A stretch of 64,000 nucleotides of DNA from Congzhengia sp045576635 (GCA_045576635.1 JAZNGT010000035.1:48281-112280), one strand, 5' to 3'. Shown: positions 41,007-50,542, counted from the first letter of the stretch. The notes: generated from the letters alone by a model not told the origin. Program-made: numbers and translations.

Positions 41007-42059
41007 ATGGACACGAAAACAGATTTAAGAGGTCTTACATTTGAAGAAACAGAAAGTCTCATGCTCTCGCTTTCGGAGCCAAAGTACCGCGCAAAACAAC
41101 TTTTTGGTGCGTGCTTTAAAGTGGACTCCCTTTCAGAAGTCACGACGCTTTCAAAAGCGCTTCGCGAAAAACTTTCGGAGCATTTTTATATCGGAAATCT
41201 TAAAACACTTGAAAAGCAGGTTTCAAAAAAAGACGGCACGGTAAAGTTTTTGTTTTCGCTTTCCGACGGAAACGCCATTGAAAGCGTGTTTATGAAATAT
41301 CATCACGGCAACACGCTCTGCATCTCCACGCAGGTAGGATGCGCCATGGGGTGCACGTTTTGCGCCTCCACCATCGGCGGAAAGGTACGAAACTTAACCG
41401 CCGCAGAAATCACAGAACAAATTTTAGTTGCCGAAAAAGAAACGGGCGAGAAGATTTCAAACATCGTGATGATGGGAATCGGCGAGCCGCTTGATAATTA
41501 CGATAACGTAATGAAATTTTTAAAAATTGTAAACCACCCCGATGCGTTAAATATAGGGCACAGGCACATTTCGCTCTCAACGTGCGGCGTTGTGCCGATG
41601 ATAAAAAGGTTAAAAGAAGAACGGCTTCAGATTACGCTTTCTGTTTCGCTTCACGCGCCGTTTGACGCGTTGCGGTCAGAGATGATGCCCATAAACAGAA
41701 AGTATCCGCTTTCTGCCCTTGTCGCTGAAATGCACGATTATGTCAAAAAAACAGGGCGCAGAATCAGCATTGAATACGCACTCATCAAAGGAAAGAACGA
41801 TTCTATCGAGTGTGCAGACGAACTCGCAAGGCTCTTTTCGGGGGGACTTTTTCATATTAACTTAATTCCCGTAAATAACGTACGCGAGCGCGCGTATCAA
41901 AAATCCGACCGCGCAAACGTACTTTCCTTTCAAAAGCGTCTTATATCGCGCGGCTTAAACGCCACAGTGCGCCGTGAACTCGGCAGCGATATTGACGCCG
42001 CCTGCGGTCAACTCCGCAAAAAAATACAAGAAAAAAATCAGGATGAAATATTGAGGTGA
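41007..42059 (+). CDS. rlmN: 23S rRNA/tRNA m2A methyltransferase RlmN
   Basis: 350 aa radical SAM methylase for A2503 of 23S rRNA and A37 of some tRNAs. Seen: N-terminal RNA domain, radical SAM motif CAMGCTFCAS near 116, NIVMMGIGEPLDNYDNV, SLHAP, LIPVNNV and the C-terminal catalytic Cys in GSDIDAACGQL. SD weak AAGGAATG. Its final codons GAGGTGA supply the SD for the phosphatase gene. Confidence 0.95.
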   Translation: MDTKTDLRGLTFEETESLMLSLSEPKYRAKQLFGACFKVDSLSEVTTLSKALREKLSEHFYIGNLKTLEKQVSKKDGTVKFLFSLSDGNAIESVFMKYHHGNTLCISTQVGCAMGCTFCASTIGGKVRNLTAAEITEQILVAEKETGEKISNIVMMGIGEPLDNYDNVMKFLKIVNHPDALNIGHRHISLSTCGVVPMIKRLKEERLQITLSVSLHAPFDALRSEMMPINRKYPLSALVAEMHDYVKKTGRRISIEYALIKGKNDSIECADELARLFSGGLFHINLIPVNNVRERAYQKSDRANVLSFQKRLISRGLNATVRRELGSDIDAACGQLRKKIQEKNQDEILR

Positions 42060-42065
42060 TTGAAA

Positions 42066-42785
42066 ATGGAAGCAAGTTCAGCAACCAGCGTCGGCAGGCT
42101 TCGCTCGTTAAACGAAGATGCATGCTTTGTCTCGGAGCCGGATGAATCCGGTGCGATTTTGGCAGTCGTTGCAGACGGTATGGGCGGTCACAACGCAGGC
42201 GAAGTCGCAAGCGGAAAGGCTGTCGGCATTTTGCGTAAAGACGTTCTTTCCAAAAAAGGTAACGATGCAAAGAGCGTTTTGGTCGGCGCCGTAGAAGACG
42301 CAAACCGCGAAATTTACGAAATGAGTCAAAATGCCGAAAGTTTAAGCGGCATGGGCACCACCGTAACCGCCTGCGTGGCAGAAAAAACGCGCGTCACCGC
42401 AGTGCAGGTGGGCGATTCGAGGCTTTATCTTATCCGCGGAAACGAAATCACACAGATTACAAAAGACCATTCATTAGTTGAAATGCTTTTAGAAAGCGGC
42501 TCGATTACGCGCGAGGAGGCAAAACGCCATCCGCAGAAAAACGTAATCACCCGCGCAGTCGGCACAGAACAGACGGTCATAACCGATATCTATGAGTTTT
42601 CGGTAGAGAAAAATGACGTGATACTCCTCTGCTCCGACGGACTTGTAAATATGGTGGATGACAGCGAGATTTTGTCTGTCATAAATGAAAGCGATACAGT
42701 AAAGGACGCCGCAAACAAACTCGTAGAACGAGCAGAAAACGCCGGCGGTACCGACAACATAACCGTAATTTTAATTCGGTTTTAA
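42066..42785 (+). CDS. stp: PP2C-type Ser/Thr phosphatase (PrpC/Stp)
   Basis: 239 aa. Counteracts the PASTA kinase encoded next. Metal-binding Asp motifs: ADGMGGHNAGE near 37, GMGTTVTAC, GDSRLYLIRG, LCSDGLVNMV and GGTDNITVILI. Start set at ATG 42066 with GAGGTG 7 nt upstream rather than the TTG two codons earlier. Classic stp-prkC-rsgA-rpe-thiN order of Firmicutes. Confidence 0.94.
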   Translation: MEASSATSVGRLRSLNEDACFVSEPDESGAILAVVADGMGGHNAGEVASGKAVGILRKDVLSKKGNDAKSVLVGAVEDANREIYEMSQNAESLSGMGTTVTACVAEKTRVTAVQVGDSRLYLIRGNEITQITKDHSLVEMLLESGSITREEAKRHPQKNVITRAVGTEQTVITDIYEFSVEKNDVILLCSDGLVNMVDDSEILSVINESDTVKDAANKLVERAENAGGTDNITVILIRF

Positions 42786-42810
42786 TGCGCAAAAAAGGAG
42801 ATGAATTACT

Positions 42811-44577
42811 ATGACCGGAAAAATTATCGACGGAAGATATGAAATAATTGAAGAAATCGGCCGCGGCGGTATGGCGATTGTGTACCGCGCAAAGTGTCTG
42901 GTGTTAAACCGCTACGTTGCAATTAAGGTTTTGCGCCCGGAATTTCGCGATGATGCCGAATTTATTAAGCGCTTTAAAATCGAAGCGCAGTCCGCGGGTA
43001 ACCTTTCGCATCCCAACATCGTTTCGATTTATGATGTCGGACACGAAGAAGATACCGAATATATCGTGATGGAATATGTTGAGGGTATTACCTTAAAACA
43101 GTATGTCGGCGCAAAAGGCGTCATTCCCTGGAAAGAAGCGGTAGACTACGCATCGCAGATTGCGTCAGGACTTGAACACGCACACAAAAAAGGTATCGTG
43201 CACAAAGACATTAAGCCTGAAAATATTATCATTACCAAAGAGGGTATTTTAAAGATTACCGATTTTGGTATCGCAAAAGCCGTAAATCAGGGCACTATAC
43301 ATACGGGCGGTCTTACCATGGGAAGCGTGCATTATTTCTCGCCCGAGCAGGCACGCGGAAGTTCGACCGATGCAAGAACAGACCTTTACTCTTTGGGCGT
43401 ATTAACATACGAAATGATTACAGGCAAACTCCCCTTTGAGGGCGAAACCGCAATCAGTGTTGCAATGCAGCACATCGAATCAGAACCCGTTCGTCCGTCT
43501 GCATTCAGCCCCAATATGCCCAAGTCTTTGGAAACCGTGATTTTAAGAGCGATGAAAAAAGATCCGAACGAACGCTATCAGTCTGCAACAGAGATGCTCA
43601 TTGACTTAAAGAAAGTGTACGTTGGCTCTGAGGTTTCTTACGGCGAGACGGACACCTTTACCAAAAAGTTTAAACCCATTACAGACGATTTGTTAGAGAA
43701 AAAAGATGAAACGCCAAAACGAGCAGGGTATGCGCGCACACCGTCAAGGCAGGATGCGAAAAAAGCGAAGAAGAAAAAGAAAAAGAAAGATGCGTTAAGC
43801 ATCATTGCAGGCGTTTTTGCAGGCATTGCAATCTTAGCGTTTGCCGTTTTGATATGGTCCTTTATGAAGGGTGGCTCGAAAAACGAAATCGAATGCCCCG
43901 AACTTGTGAATCTAACAACCGAAGAGGCGCTCGCGCTTACGGAAGGCACACGTCTTAAACTGATTGACGAAAACGGCACAGAAATTACGGCTACCGATGA
44001 GGGCATTATTGTAGAGCAAAATCCCAAGTACGGAAAGCGCATTAAAAATAACGCAAAAATTACCGTAACACTCGGCGACAAGCCTGCAAAAATGATTTTG
44101 GTTCCCTCCGTTACGGGTATGACAGAGTCAGACGCTATCAGTATGCTGAAAACAAAAGGCTTTGACGTAAGTTTAAAAACCGTTGAAAGCATGGAAGTCG
44201 AAAAGGGACGCGTCATTTCCACGCATCCTGCCGTTGGCACAGAGGCTTCTGAGGGAGCAGTCATTACGCTTAACATAAGCGCAGGAAGTACCAATAACGA
44301 CAACGAATATACGTTTGTGCCAAGCCTTTTGGGTAAAACCGAAGCCGAGGCAAAACAGATTTTAAAAGAAGCAAATCTTTCCCTCGGCGAAGTACAGCAC
44401 GTTTCGAGCAGTAAAGAAAAAGGCACGGTTGTAAAACAGTCCGAGGCAGAAGGAAACCGCGTAAAGAAAAACAAAGCGATTGATATCCGCATAAGCAACG
44501 GTGACGGTGCCGGAACTGACACCCCCGTAAATCCGCCGGAAGACAGACCGCTTATCCCCTTAAATCCCGCACAGTAA
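42811..44577 (+). CDS. prkC: PASTA-domain Ser/Thr kinase PrkC
   Basis: 588 aa membrane kinase that senses muropeptides and controls wall synthesis, growth and spore germination. Kinase domain about 9-270: IGRGGMAIVYRAK, VAIKVLRPE, HKDIKPENI, ITDFGIAK. Then a Lys-rich juxtamembrane stretch, TM near 330-352 (IIAGVFAGIAILAFAVLIW), three extracellular PASTA repeats (about 360-425, 427-495, 500-568; each with VPSxxGxTExEA-like starts) and a Pro-rich tail. SD AAGGAGATG. Paired with the PP2C phosphatase. Confidence 0.95.
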   Translation: MTGKIIDGRYEIIEEIGRGGMAIVYRAKCLVLNRYVAIKVLRPEFRDDAEFIKRFKIEAQSAGNLSHPNIVSIYDVGHEEDTEYIVMEYVEGITLKQYVGAKGVIPWKEAVDYASQIASGLEHAHKKGIVHKDIKPENIIITKEGILKITDFGIAKAVNQGTIHTGGLTMGSVHYFSPEQARGSSTDARTDLYSLGVLTYEMITGKLPFEGETAISVAMQHIESEPVRPSAFSPNMPKSLETVILRAMKKDPNERYQSATEMLIDLKKVYVGSEVSYGETDTFTKKFKPITDDLLEKKDETPKRAGYARTPSRQDAKKAKKKKKKKDALSIIAGVFAGIAILAFAVLIWSFMKGGSKNEIECPELVNLTTEEALALTEGTRLKLIDENGTEITATDEGIIVEQNPKYGKRIKNNAKITVTLGDKPAKMILVPSVTGMTESDAISMLKTKGFDVSLKTVESMEVEKGRVISTHPAVGTEASEGAVITLNISAGSTNNDNEYTFVPSLLGKTEAEAKQILKEANLSLGEVQHVSSSKEKGTVVKQSEAEGNRVKKNKAIDIRISNGDGAGTDTPVNPPEDRPLIPLNPAQ

Positions 44578-44594
44578 CCGAAAGGATGTCCCTT

Positions 44595-45476
44595 ATGAAA
44601 GGTACCATTACAAAAGGAATCGGCGGATTTTACTATGTAAAATGCGACGACAAAACTGAATATGCGTGCCGTGCAAGAGGGCGCTTTCGTAAAGAAGAAA
44701 AGACGCCTATGGTGGGCGATGTGGTCGAAATTTCTGTTACGGATACAGAAAAAAAGGAAGGCTACGTTACCGAAATTTTTCCCCGTAAAAATGAGTTTTT
44801 TCGCCCCACGGTTTCAAATATCGACTTGCTTTTAATTACCTTTGCGGTAAAAGACCCGGAACCCGCCTTGGAATTTATTGACAAACTCACCGTAACGGCA
44901 GAAATGCGCGGTGTTTCTGTTGCAATTTGTATGAACAAAATCGATTTGGGGAAAGACTTGGCAGAAATTTGGGCGGAAGAATACCGCCTGGCAGGTTACC
45001 CTGTGCTTCTCTGCTCTTCAAAAACAGGCGAGGGGTTAGAGGATTTGCGCGCGCTTTTAAAAGGCAAGGTAACAGCATTGGCAGGAAGTTCCGGCGTTGG
45101 AAAATCGAGCCTTTTAAATGCCATCGGCGAGTCTTTCACTTTAAAAACGGGCGCCGTGAGCGACAAAATTAAGCGTGGAAAACACACCACGCGCCACACC
45201 GAACTGTTTCCCCTTTCGTTTGGCGGATTTGTGTTCGATACGCCCGGATTCGGCTCGTTTGAACTTGAAAAAATAAAGGCGCAAGACCTTGCGGACTTTT
45301 TCCCTGAAATAAAACCCTTTGACAATTTATGCCGGTTTCAGGGGTGCAGTCACCGAAAAGAGCCGGATTGCGCCGTAAAAGAGGCGGTTTGTAACAAAAA
45401 AATCGGGCAAAACCGCTATAACAGTTATGTTTCTATGTATGAGTCCTTAAAAGACGTTAAGGACTGGCAACTTTAA
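44595..45476 (+). CDS. rsgA: Ribosome small-subunit GTPase RsgA
   Basis: 293 aa circularly permuted GTPase for 30S maturation. N-terminal OB-fold (about 1-65), G4 MNKID before G1 AGSSGVGKSSLLNA, G3 DTPGFGSF, then C-terminal zinc motif with CRFQGCSHRKEPDC. Start set at M4 of the longest reading, with AAAGGATG 6 nt upstream. 8-17 nt after prkC. Confidence 0.95.
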   Translation: MKGTITKGIGGFYYVKCDDKTEYACRARGRFRKEEKTPMVGDVVEISVTDTEKKEGYVTEIFPRKNEFFRPTVSNIDLLLITFAVKDPEPALEFIDKLTVTAEMRGVSVAICMNKIDLGKDLAEIWAEEYRLAGYPVLLCSSKTGEGLEDLRALLKGKVTALAGSSGVGKSSLLNAIGESFTLKTGAVSDKIKRGKHTTRHTELFPLSFGGFVFDTPGFGSFELEKIKAQDLADFFPEIKPFDNLCRFQGCSHRKEPDCAVKEAVCNKKIGQNRYNSYVSMYESLKDVKDWQL

Positions 45477-45491
45477 GTTTGGAGGTACCTT

Positions 45492-46133
45492 ATGATAACA
45501 CTTGCTCCGTCAATTCTTTCTGCCGACTTTTCCCGTTTGGGCGAGGCGGTAGCGGAAATTGAACAAGCAGGCGCACAGTATTTGCATATTGACGTGATGG
45601 ACGGCCATTTTGTGCCAAACATTTCGTTTGGCGCGCCCATCGTAAAAAGTCTGCGCCCAAAAAGCAATCTGGTGTTTGACGTGCATTTAATGATTTCAGA
45701 CCCCTTAAAATATGTGGATGATTTTGCAAAAAGCGGTGCTGATATTATAACCTTTCACGTAAATTCTGAAAGTGACGTGGATGAAACAATCGAAAAAATT
45801 AAAAGCCACGGCATAAAAGTGGGGCTTGCGGTAAACCCCGATATCCCTTTAGAACTACTTTATCCTTATAAAGACAAGATTGATATGGTGCTTATTATGT
45901 CGGTGTTTGCAGGGTTTGGCGGGCAGAGTTATATCGAAAGTGTAAACGAAAAAATCCGCGCGGCACGTTCGTTTTTTGGTCCTGATTTTTTAATTGAAGT
46001 TGACGGCGGCATCAGTTTAAAAAATAAGCACATACCCGTAGAAAACGGTGCCAACGTTTTGGTTGCGGGAACGGCTGTGTTTGGCGCAGAAAACCCCAAA
46101 GACGCAGTTTTAGCCTTTTTAAGTGAGGAGTAA
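45492..46133 (+). CDS. rpe: Ribulose-phosphate 3-epimerase
   Basis: 213 aa TIM barrel of the pentose phosphate pathway. Seen: SILSADFSRLGE near 6, HIDVMDGHFVPNISFG, DVHLMIS, MSVFAGFGGQSY, EVDGGIS and AGTAVFG. Metal-binding His and Asp residues are in place. SD GGAGG. Usual neighbour of rsgA and thiN. Confidence 0.96.
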   Translation: MITLAPSILSADFSRLGEAVAEIEQAGAQYLHIDVMDGHFVPNISFGAPIVKSLRPKSNLVFDVHLMISDPLKYVDDFAKSGADIITFHVNSESDVDETIEKIKSHGIKVGLAVNPDIPLELLYPYKDKIDMVLIMSVFAGFGGQSYIESVNEKIRAARSFFGPDFLIEVDGGISLKNKHIPVENGANVLVAGTAVFGAENPKDAVLAFLSEE

Positions 46134-46137
46134 AAAA

Positions 46138-46755
46138 ATGAACGCACTCATTTTTTCAGGCGGCGCCTATGACGGCATTCCGGACGATGTGAATGTAGAT
46201 TCGTATTCCCTTGTCATCGCCGCAGACAAAGGCTACGCCTACGCAAAAGAAGAAGGTATTTTGCCGCACATTTTTGTAGGCGATTTGGATTCGTTTTCAG
46301 ATAAAACGGAAATCAAATGCTCCGAGACTTATTTTTTACCCACCGAAAAGGACAAAACCGATACGCAATTTGCGATAGAACTTGCCATATCAAGCGGGGC
46401 TGAAAACATTACCGTGCTCGGCGCTTTGGGCGGAAGGCTTGACCACACGCTTGCAAACGTGCATCTTTTAAAGATGGGGCTTGAAAAAGGCGCGTTTGTT
46501 ACGCTTTGCGACAAAACGCAAACCGTAATGCTAATAAACCGCCCCACGAAAATCAAGCGAAAAGAGGCCTTTGCGCTGTCCTTAATTCCGCTTACCAGAT
46601 GCGAACACGTAAGCGTAAAAGGCGTGTACTATCCCCTTTCAGATGCCGTAATGGATTTGGGGAATCCCTACGGGGTGAGCAATGAATTTACGGAAGAATA
46701 CGCAGAAATTGACCCGGGGACGGGGATTTTAGTTGTTCTTATATCACGTAAATAA
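46138..46755 (+). CDS. thiN: Thiamine pyrophosphokinase
   Basis: 205 aa. Makes thiamine diphosphate from thiamine and ATP. Seen: IAADKGYAYAKEEGI, VGDLDSFS, PTEKDKTDTQFAI and LGALGGRLDHTLANVHLL, the family's metal- and ATP-binding blocks. Start ATG 46138 behind GAGGAG at the rpe stop. Last gene of the operon before a terminator. C-terminal NPYGVSNEF is the thiamine-binding loop. Confidence 0.93.
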   Translation: MNALIFSGGAYDGIPDDVNVDSYSLVIAADKGYAYAKEEGILPHIFVGDLDSFSDKTEIKCSETYFLPTEKDKTDTQFAIELAISSGAENITVLGALGGRLDHTLANVHLLKMGLEKGAFVTLCDKTQTVMLINRPTKIKRKEAFALSLIPLTRCEHVSVKGVYYPLSDAVMDLGNPYGVSNEFTEEYAEIDPGTGILVVLISRK

Positions 46756-46789
46756 AGAGAGAGTCGTAAAACGCGACTCTCTCTTTTTA
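46754..46789. terminator. Bidirectional terminator
   Basis: AAAGAGAGAGTCG / CGACTCTCTCTTT stem between the convergent thiN and ruvB genes. Confidence 0.88.
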
Positions 46790-46796
46790 TTTTATC

Positions 46797-47852
46797 TTAT
46801 TTTAAATCTTCAAATATGGACTGCTGTGCACTGTCGTCTCGATTGTATGTGACTCCAAAGTGTTCATACGCCTTGACTGTTGCCATTCTGCCGCGCGGTG
46901 TGCGGTTTAAAAAGCCAAGTTGCAAAAGGTACGGCTCATACACGTCTTCAATCGTGACAGAATCTTCGCCAATGGAAGCAGCCAAAGTATCAAGTCCCAC
47001 AGGGCCTCCGCCAAAGTTTTCAATGATAAAGAGCATCATCTTGCGGTCAATCATATCAAGCCCGAGTTTATCGACCTCCATGGTAGAAAGCGCCTTATCT
47101 GCAACCGCTGCCGAAATCACGCCGTCCCCCTTAACCTCTGCAAAGTCGCGCACGCGTTTTAGCATACGGTTTGCAATTCGGGGTGTTCCGCGTGAGCGGC
47201 GGGCAATTTCTAATGCACCGTCTTCTTCTATGGTTGTGCCTAAAATGTTTGCCGAGCGCTTAACAATTTTACAAAGTTCGTGCGGTGTGTAAAGTTCTAA
47301 ACGGCTGATGACACCAAAACGGTCACGCAGCGGCGCCGTTAAAAGTCCTGTTCTTGTGGTTGCGCCGATTAACGTAAATTTGGGCAAATCCAGACGCACC
47401 GAGTGCGCGCCGGGGCCTTTTCCCAAAATGATGTCAAGCGAAAAATCCTCCATGGCAGGATACAAAATTTCTTCTACACTGCGCGAGAGTCTGTGAATTT
47501 CGTCGATAAACAAAATATCCCCGTGCGAAAGGCTTGTAAGGATTGCAGCGAGGTCACCTGCTTTTTCAATCGCAGGGCCGCTCGTTACACGGATATTTAC
47601 GCCCATTTCGTTTGCGATAATGCCTGCGAGCGTGGTTTTACCAAGTCCCGGAGGGCCGTACAAAAGCACGTGGTCCAAAGGCTCTTTTCTTGCCTTTGCC
47701 GCCTCAATATAAACCGTGAGATTCTCTTTCACCTTTTCCTGACCGATGTATTCTGTAAGTTCTTTCGGACGCAGACTGTATTCTACCTCGTTATCTTCGC
47801 CCAACGTTCTGGACGTTACGATTCTGTCTTCAAATCCCGTTTCAATCGGCAT
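46797..47852 (-). CDS. ruvB: Holliday junction helicase RuvB
   Basis: 351 aa AAA+ motor for branch migration. Seen: RPKELTEYIGQEKVKENL, Walker A LLYGPPGLGKTTLA, Walker B ILFIDEIHRLSRSVEE, sensor 1 LIGATTRTGLL, arginine finger region PLRDRFGV, and the C-terminal winged helix ending with TPRGRMATVKAYEHFG. Third gene of ruvC-ruvA-ruvB, 13 nt after ruvA. Confidence 0.97.
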   Translation of the reverse strand: MPIETGFEDRIVTSRTLGEDNEVEYSLRPKELTEYIGQEKVKENLTVYIEAAKARKEPLDHVLLYGPPGLGKTTLAGIIANEMGVNIRVTSGPAIEKAGDLAAILTSLSHGDILFIDEIHRLSRSVEEILYPAMEDFSLDIILGKGPGAHSVRLDLPKFTLIGATTRTGLLTAPLRDRFGVISRLELYTPHELCKIVKRSANILGTTIEEDGALEIARRSRGTPRIANRMLKRVRDFAEVKGDGVISAAVADKALSTMEVDKLGLDMIDRKMMLFIIENFGGGPVGLDTLAASIGEDSVTIEDVYEPYLLQLGFLNRTPRGRMATVKAYEHFGVTYNRDDSAQQSIFEDLK

Positions 47853-47865
47853 GCCGTTTTCCCTC

Positions 47866-48453
47866 CTACTGCTTCATCAGGCGAATGAGTGCCTGCTTGA
47901 TGGTATCTTCTGTGCCAAGGTCTTTTGAAACTGCGCCGACTGCGCGCATTGCCTCTGCTCTCGAATAACCCAAAACCACAAGCGCGTCTACGGCATCGTT
48001 TCCGTTTGAAACAAACGCAGACTCCATACCGCCGCCCGATACGTCAATTTCTTTTCCCTTGAATTTATCTTTTAACTCCAAAACAATTTTTTGCGCAAGT
48101 TTTGGGCCTACGCCCTGCGCCTTGGTGATGGATTTATAATCGTCCGTTACGACTGCAAGCATAAGGCTTTGGGGCGAAAGCGCAGAAAGTACCGACATCG
48201 CCGCTTTCGGACCTGCGCCTGAAACTGATAAAATGAGTTTAAAGGTTTCGATTTCTTCACGCGTTAAAAAGCCGTATAGGTCAAACACATCTTCTGCGAC
48301 ACGCAAAAAAGTGTGCACTCTTACACTTTCTCCCGTCTTTAAGGTAGAAAGCGCCTGGGGCGTCATAAAAATGCGCGAGCCGAATCCGCCCGTGTTTAAA
48401 ACCGCGGCGTTTTCTTCTACATATTCTACTGTTCCTTCTACAAATGCAATCAA
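47866..48453 (-). CDS. ruvA: Holliday junction DNA-binding protein RuvA
   Basis: 195 aa. N-terminal OB fold, two helix-hairpin-helix motifs (ILSVSGAGPKAAMSVL and KAQGVGPKLAQKIVLEL), and the C-terminal UBA-like domain III that binds RuvB (DAVDALVVLGYSRAEA). TTG start (48451-48453) with GGGGGT 6-7 nt upstream. 2 nt after ruvC. Confidence 0.95.
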   Translation of the reverse strand: MIAFVEGTVEYVEENAAVLNTGGFGSRIFMTPQALSTLKTGESVRVHTFLRVAEDVFDLYGFLTREEIETFKLILSVSGAGPKAAMSVLSALSPQSLMLAVVTDDYKSITKAQGVGPKLAQKIVLELKDKFKGKEIDVSGGGMESAFVSNGNDAVDALVVLGYSRAEAMRAVGAVSKDLGTEDTIKQALIRLMKQ

Positions 48454-48455
48454 TG

Positions 48456-48956
48456 TTATACCCCCTCTTCCTTTACGAGATTGTGGTATTTATAAGAATA
48501 TCCGTGACACATGGCGATAGCCAGAGCGTCTGCCACGTCGTCGGGTTTGGGGATGGCATTTAAATTTAATATAGACGTTACCATGCGCTGTACCTGACGT
48601 TTTTCTGCCCTGCCGTAGCCGCAGATTGCCTGCTTGATTTGAAGCGGCGTATACTCAAAAACGGGTACGTTCAAAGTTGCTGCCGCAAGCATGCAAACGC
48701 CTCTGCCGTGCGCGACCGATATCGCCGTTTTGACGTTGGTGTTAAAAAACAGTTCTTCAATTGAGCACGCGTCGGGCTTGTGCTTTTCAATGAGCGTACC
48801 TACGCTTTCGTAAATGTCGCGCAGGCGGTCGGTAAGGCGCGTTCCCGCAGGCGTTGTGATTGCGCCGTATTCAATCGGCTGAAACGTATTTCCGTCTGCG
48901 AAAATTACACCGTAGCCCACAATGGCAATGCCGGGATCGATGCCGAGAATAATCAT
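48456..48956 (-). CDS. ruvC: Holliday junction resolvase RuvC
   Basis: 166 aa. Cuts Holliday junctions. The four acidic residues are visible: LGIDPGIAIVGYG (Asp7), CSIEELFFNTN (Glu), and DDVADALAIAMCH (two Asp). Start ATG behind GGGGGC. First gene of ruvCAB, from the promoter at 49041. Confidence 0.96.
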   Translation of the reverse strand: MIILGIDPGIAIVGYGVIFADGNTFQPIEYGAITTPAGTRLTDRLRDIYESVGTLIEKHKPDACSIEELFFNTNVKTAISVAHGRGVCMLAAATLNVPVFEYTPLQIKQAICGYGRAEKRQVQRMVTSILNLNAIPKPDDVADALAIAMCHGYSYKYHNLVKEEGV

Positions 48957-48990
48957 ATTCTGCCCCCGTAAAATTATTTTTCAAAAAAAG

Positions 48991-49019
48991 TTGCGATTTT
49001 TGTAAATATAAGATATAAT
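48991..49019 (+). promoter_or_regulatory. Promoter of argH
   Basis: TTGCGA, 17-bp spacer, TATAAT. The argH leader overlaps the ruvC promoter, so the two divergent transcripts overlap head to head. Confidence 0.7.
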
Positions 49020-49040
49020 TAGTAGTTGAATTATAGTTCT

Positions 49041-49069
49041 ATCATATCATATTGAGAAGAAAAATGCAA
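49041..49069 (-). promoter_or_regulatory. Promoter of ruvCAB
   Basis: Minus strand TTGCAT (49064-49069), 17-bp spacer, TATGAT (49041-49046). Confidence 0.7.
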
Positions 49070-49101
49070 TCCATATTAGAAGAAAGGTTTGGGTGAAAGA
49101 T

Positions 49102-50472
49102 ATGAAACTTTGGGGCGGACGCTTTCAAAAAGCAACCGATGCACTGGTAGACGATTTTAATTCTTCCATCCGCTTTGATGCGCGCATGTACAAGCAGGAT
49201 ATTTTTGGCTCAATGGCGCACGCAGAAATGCTCGGAAAGCAGGGCATTATCCCGAAAGACGATGCGGATTTAATCGTAAAAACCCTGGGCGAAATTTTAG
49301 AAGATATCGAAAATGGCAAAGTCGAATTTTTAGTAGACGCCGAAGACATACATATGAACATTGAAACCATTTTGATTGAAAGAATCGGCGATGTGGGTAA
49401 GCGCCTGCATACAGGCAGAAGCCGAAACGACCAGGTGGCGTTAGACCTTCGTATGTATTTGCGTGACGAAGCAGAAGGTCTGACAAGTGAATTAAAAGAA
49501 ACCGTCTCGGTACTTTTAAATTTAGCAGAAAAGCACACAAACACCATTATGCCCGGCTACACGCATTTACAAAAAGCACAGCCCGTGACATTTGCGCATC
49601 ACGTGATGGCGTATGTTTCGATGTTTTTGCGCGATTTGGACCGCTTAAAAGATGCCAAAAAGCGCATCAACGTAATGCCTTTGGGCTCGGGCGCTTTGGC
49701 GGGCACAACGTACCCCTTGGACCGCGAATTTGTAGCAGAAAAGTTAGGCTTTTCAGCGATTAGCAGAAACTCTATGGACGGCGTTTCGGACCGCGATTTT
49801 GCGATTGAATTCTTATCGTGGCTTTCTGTCCTTATGATGCATCTTTCACGTTTTTCAGAAGAACTCGTACTCTGGTCGAGCCACGAATTTGCGTTCGTCG
49901 AAATGGACGACAGTTATTCCACCGGCTCCTCCATTATGCCACAGAAGAAAAATCCTGACGTTGCAGAACTCATTCGCGGAAAAACAGGCCGTGTATACGG
50001 AAGTTTAATGGCGCTTTTAACCACGATGAAAGGTTTACCCCTTGCGTATAACAAGGATATGCAGGAAGACAAAGAAGCCGTGTTTGACGCACTTGACACC
50101 GTAAAAATGTGTCTTCCCGTTTTCCGCAATATGGTGGCAACCATGAAAATAAACGAAAGCACAATGCGAAAAGGCGCAACGGGCGGATTTACAAATGCAA
50201 CCGACCTTGCAGATTATCTCGTGAAAAAAGGCGTTCCGTTCCGCGAATCGCACAAAATTGTAGGAAACATCGTCGCAAAGGCGGTAGAAACAAAGCGCGA
50301 TTTAGACGAATTTCCCCTTGACGAGTTAAAGACATTTTCGGATTTAATTGAAGAAGATATTTACATTTCGATTGATGTTACAACGTGCGTTGAAAAACGA
50401 AATATCATAGGCGCACCCGCAGAAAACCAGGTGATAAGCGAAATAAAAAAAGTTCGCACCGAATTAAAATAA
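49102..50472 (+). CDS. argH: Argininosuccinate lyase
   Basis: Last step of arginine synthesis, splitting argininosuccinate to arginine and fumarate. 456 aa. Seen: KLWGGRFQKATDALVDDFNSS at the N-terminus, HTGRSRNDQVALD, TIMPGYTHLQKAQPV with the catalytic His, and the flexible signature loop GSSIMPQKKNPD with the catalytic Ser. Start set at ATG 49102 behind GGGTG; a GTG three codons up is possible. Stands alone: argG is not adjacent. Confidence 0.96.
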   Translation: MKLWGGRFQKATDALVDDFNSSIRFDARMYKQDIFGSMAHAEMLGKQGIIPKDDADLIVKTLGEILEDIENGKVEFLVDAEDIHMNIETILIERIGDVGKRLHTGRSRNDQVALDLRMYLRDEAEGLTSELKETVSVLLNLAEKHTNTIMPGYTHLQKAQPVTFAHHVMAYVSMFLRDLDRLKDAKKRINVMPLGSGALAGTTYPLDREFVAEKLGFSAISRNSMDGVSDRDFAIEFLSWLSVLMMHLSRFSEELVLWSSHEFAFVEMDDSYSTGSSIMPQKKNPDVAELIRGKTGRVYGSLMALLTTMKGLPLAYNKDMQEDKEAVFDALDTVKMCLPVFRNMVATMKINESTMRKGATGGFTNATDLADYLVKKGVPFRESHKIVGNIVAKAVETKRDLDEFPLDELKTFSDLIEEDIYISIDVTTCVEKRNIIGAPAENQVISEIKKVRTELK

Positions 50473-50480
50473 TGAAAAAC

Positions 50481-50511
50481 AAAAAGAGAGTCTTAAAGAC
50501 TCTCTTTTTAT
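50481..50511. terminator. Terminator of argH (and yunB)
   Basis: AAAAAGAGAGTC-TTAAA-GACTCTCTTTTT, near-perfect inverted repeat usable from both strands. Confidence 0.85.
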
Positions 50512-50542
50512 GTTGAGGCAAAATGGCTGTCAAAATGCGTTT

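Noticed and set aside
43638..44522. 294-codon open frame on the minus strand
   Set aside because: Antisense to prkC; its Ser/Phe-rich composition is what the complement of this gene gives.
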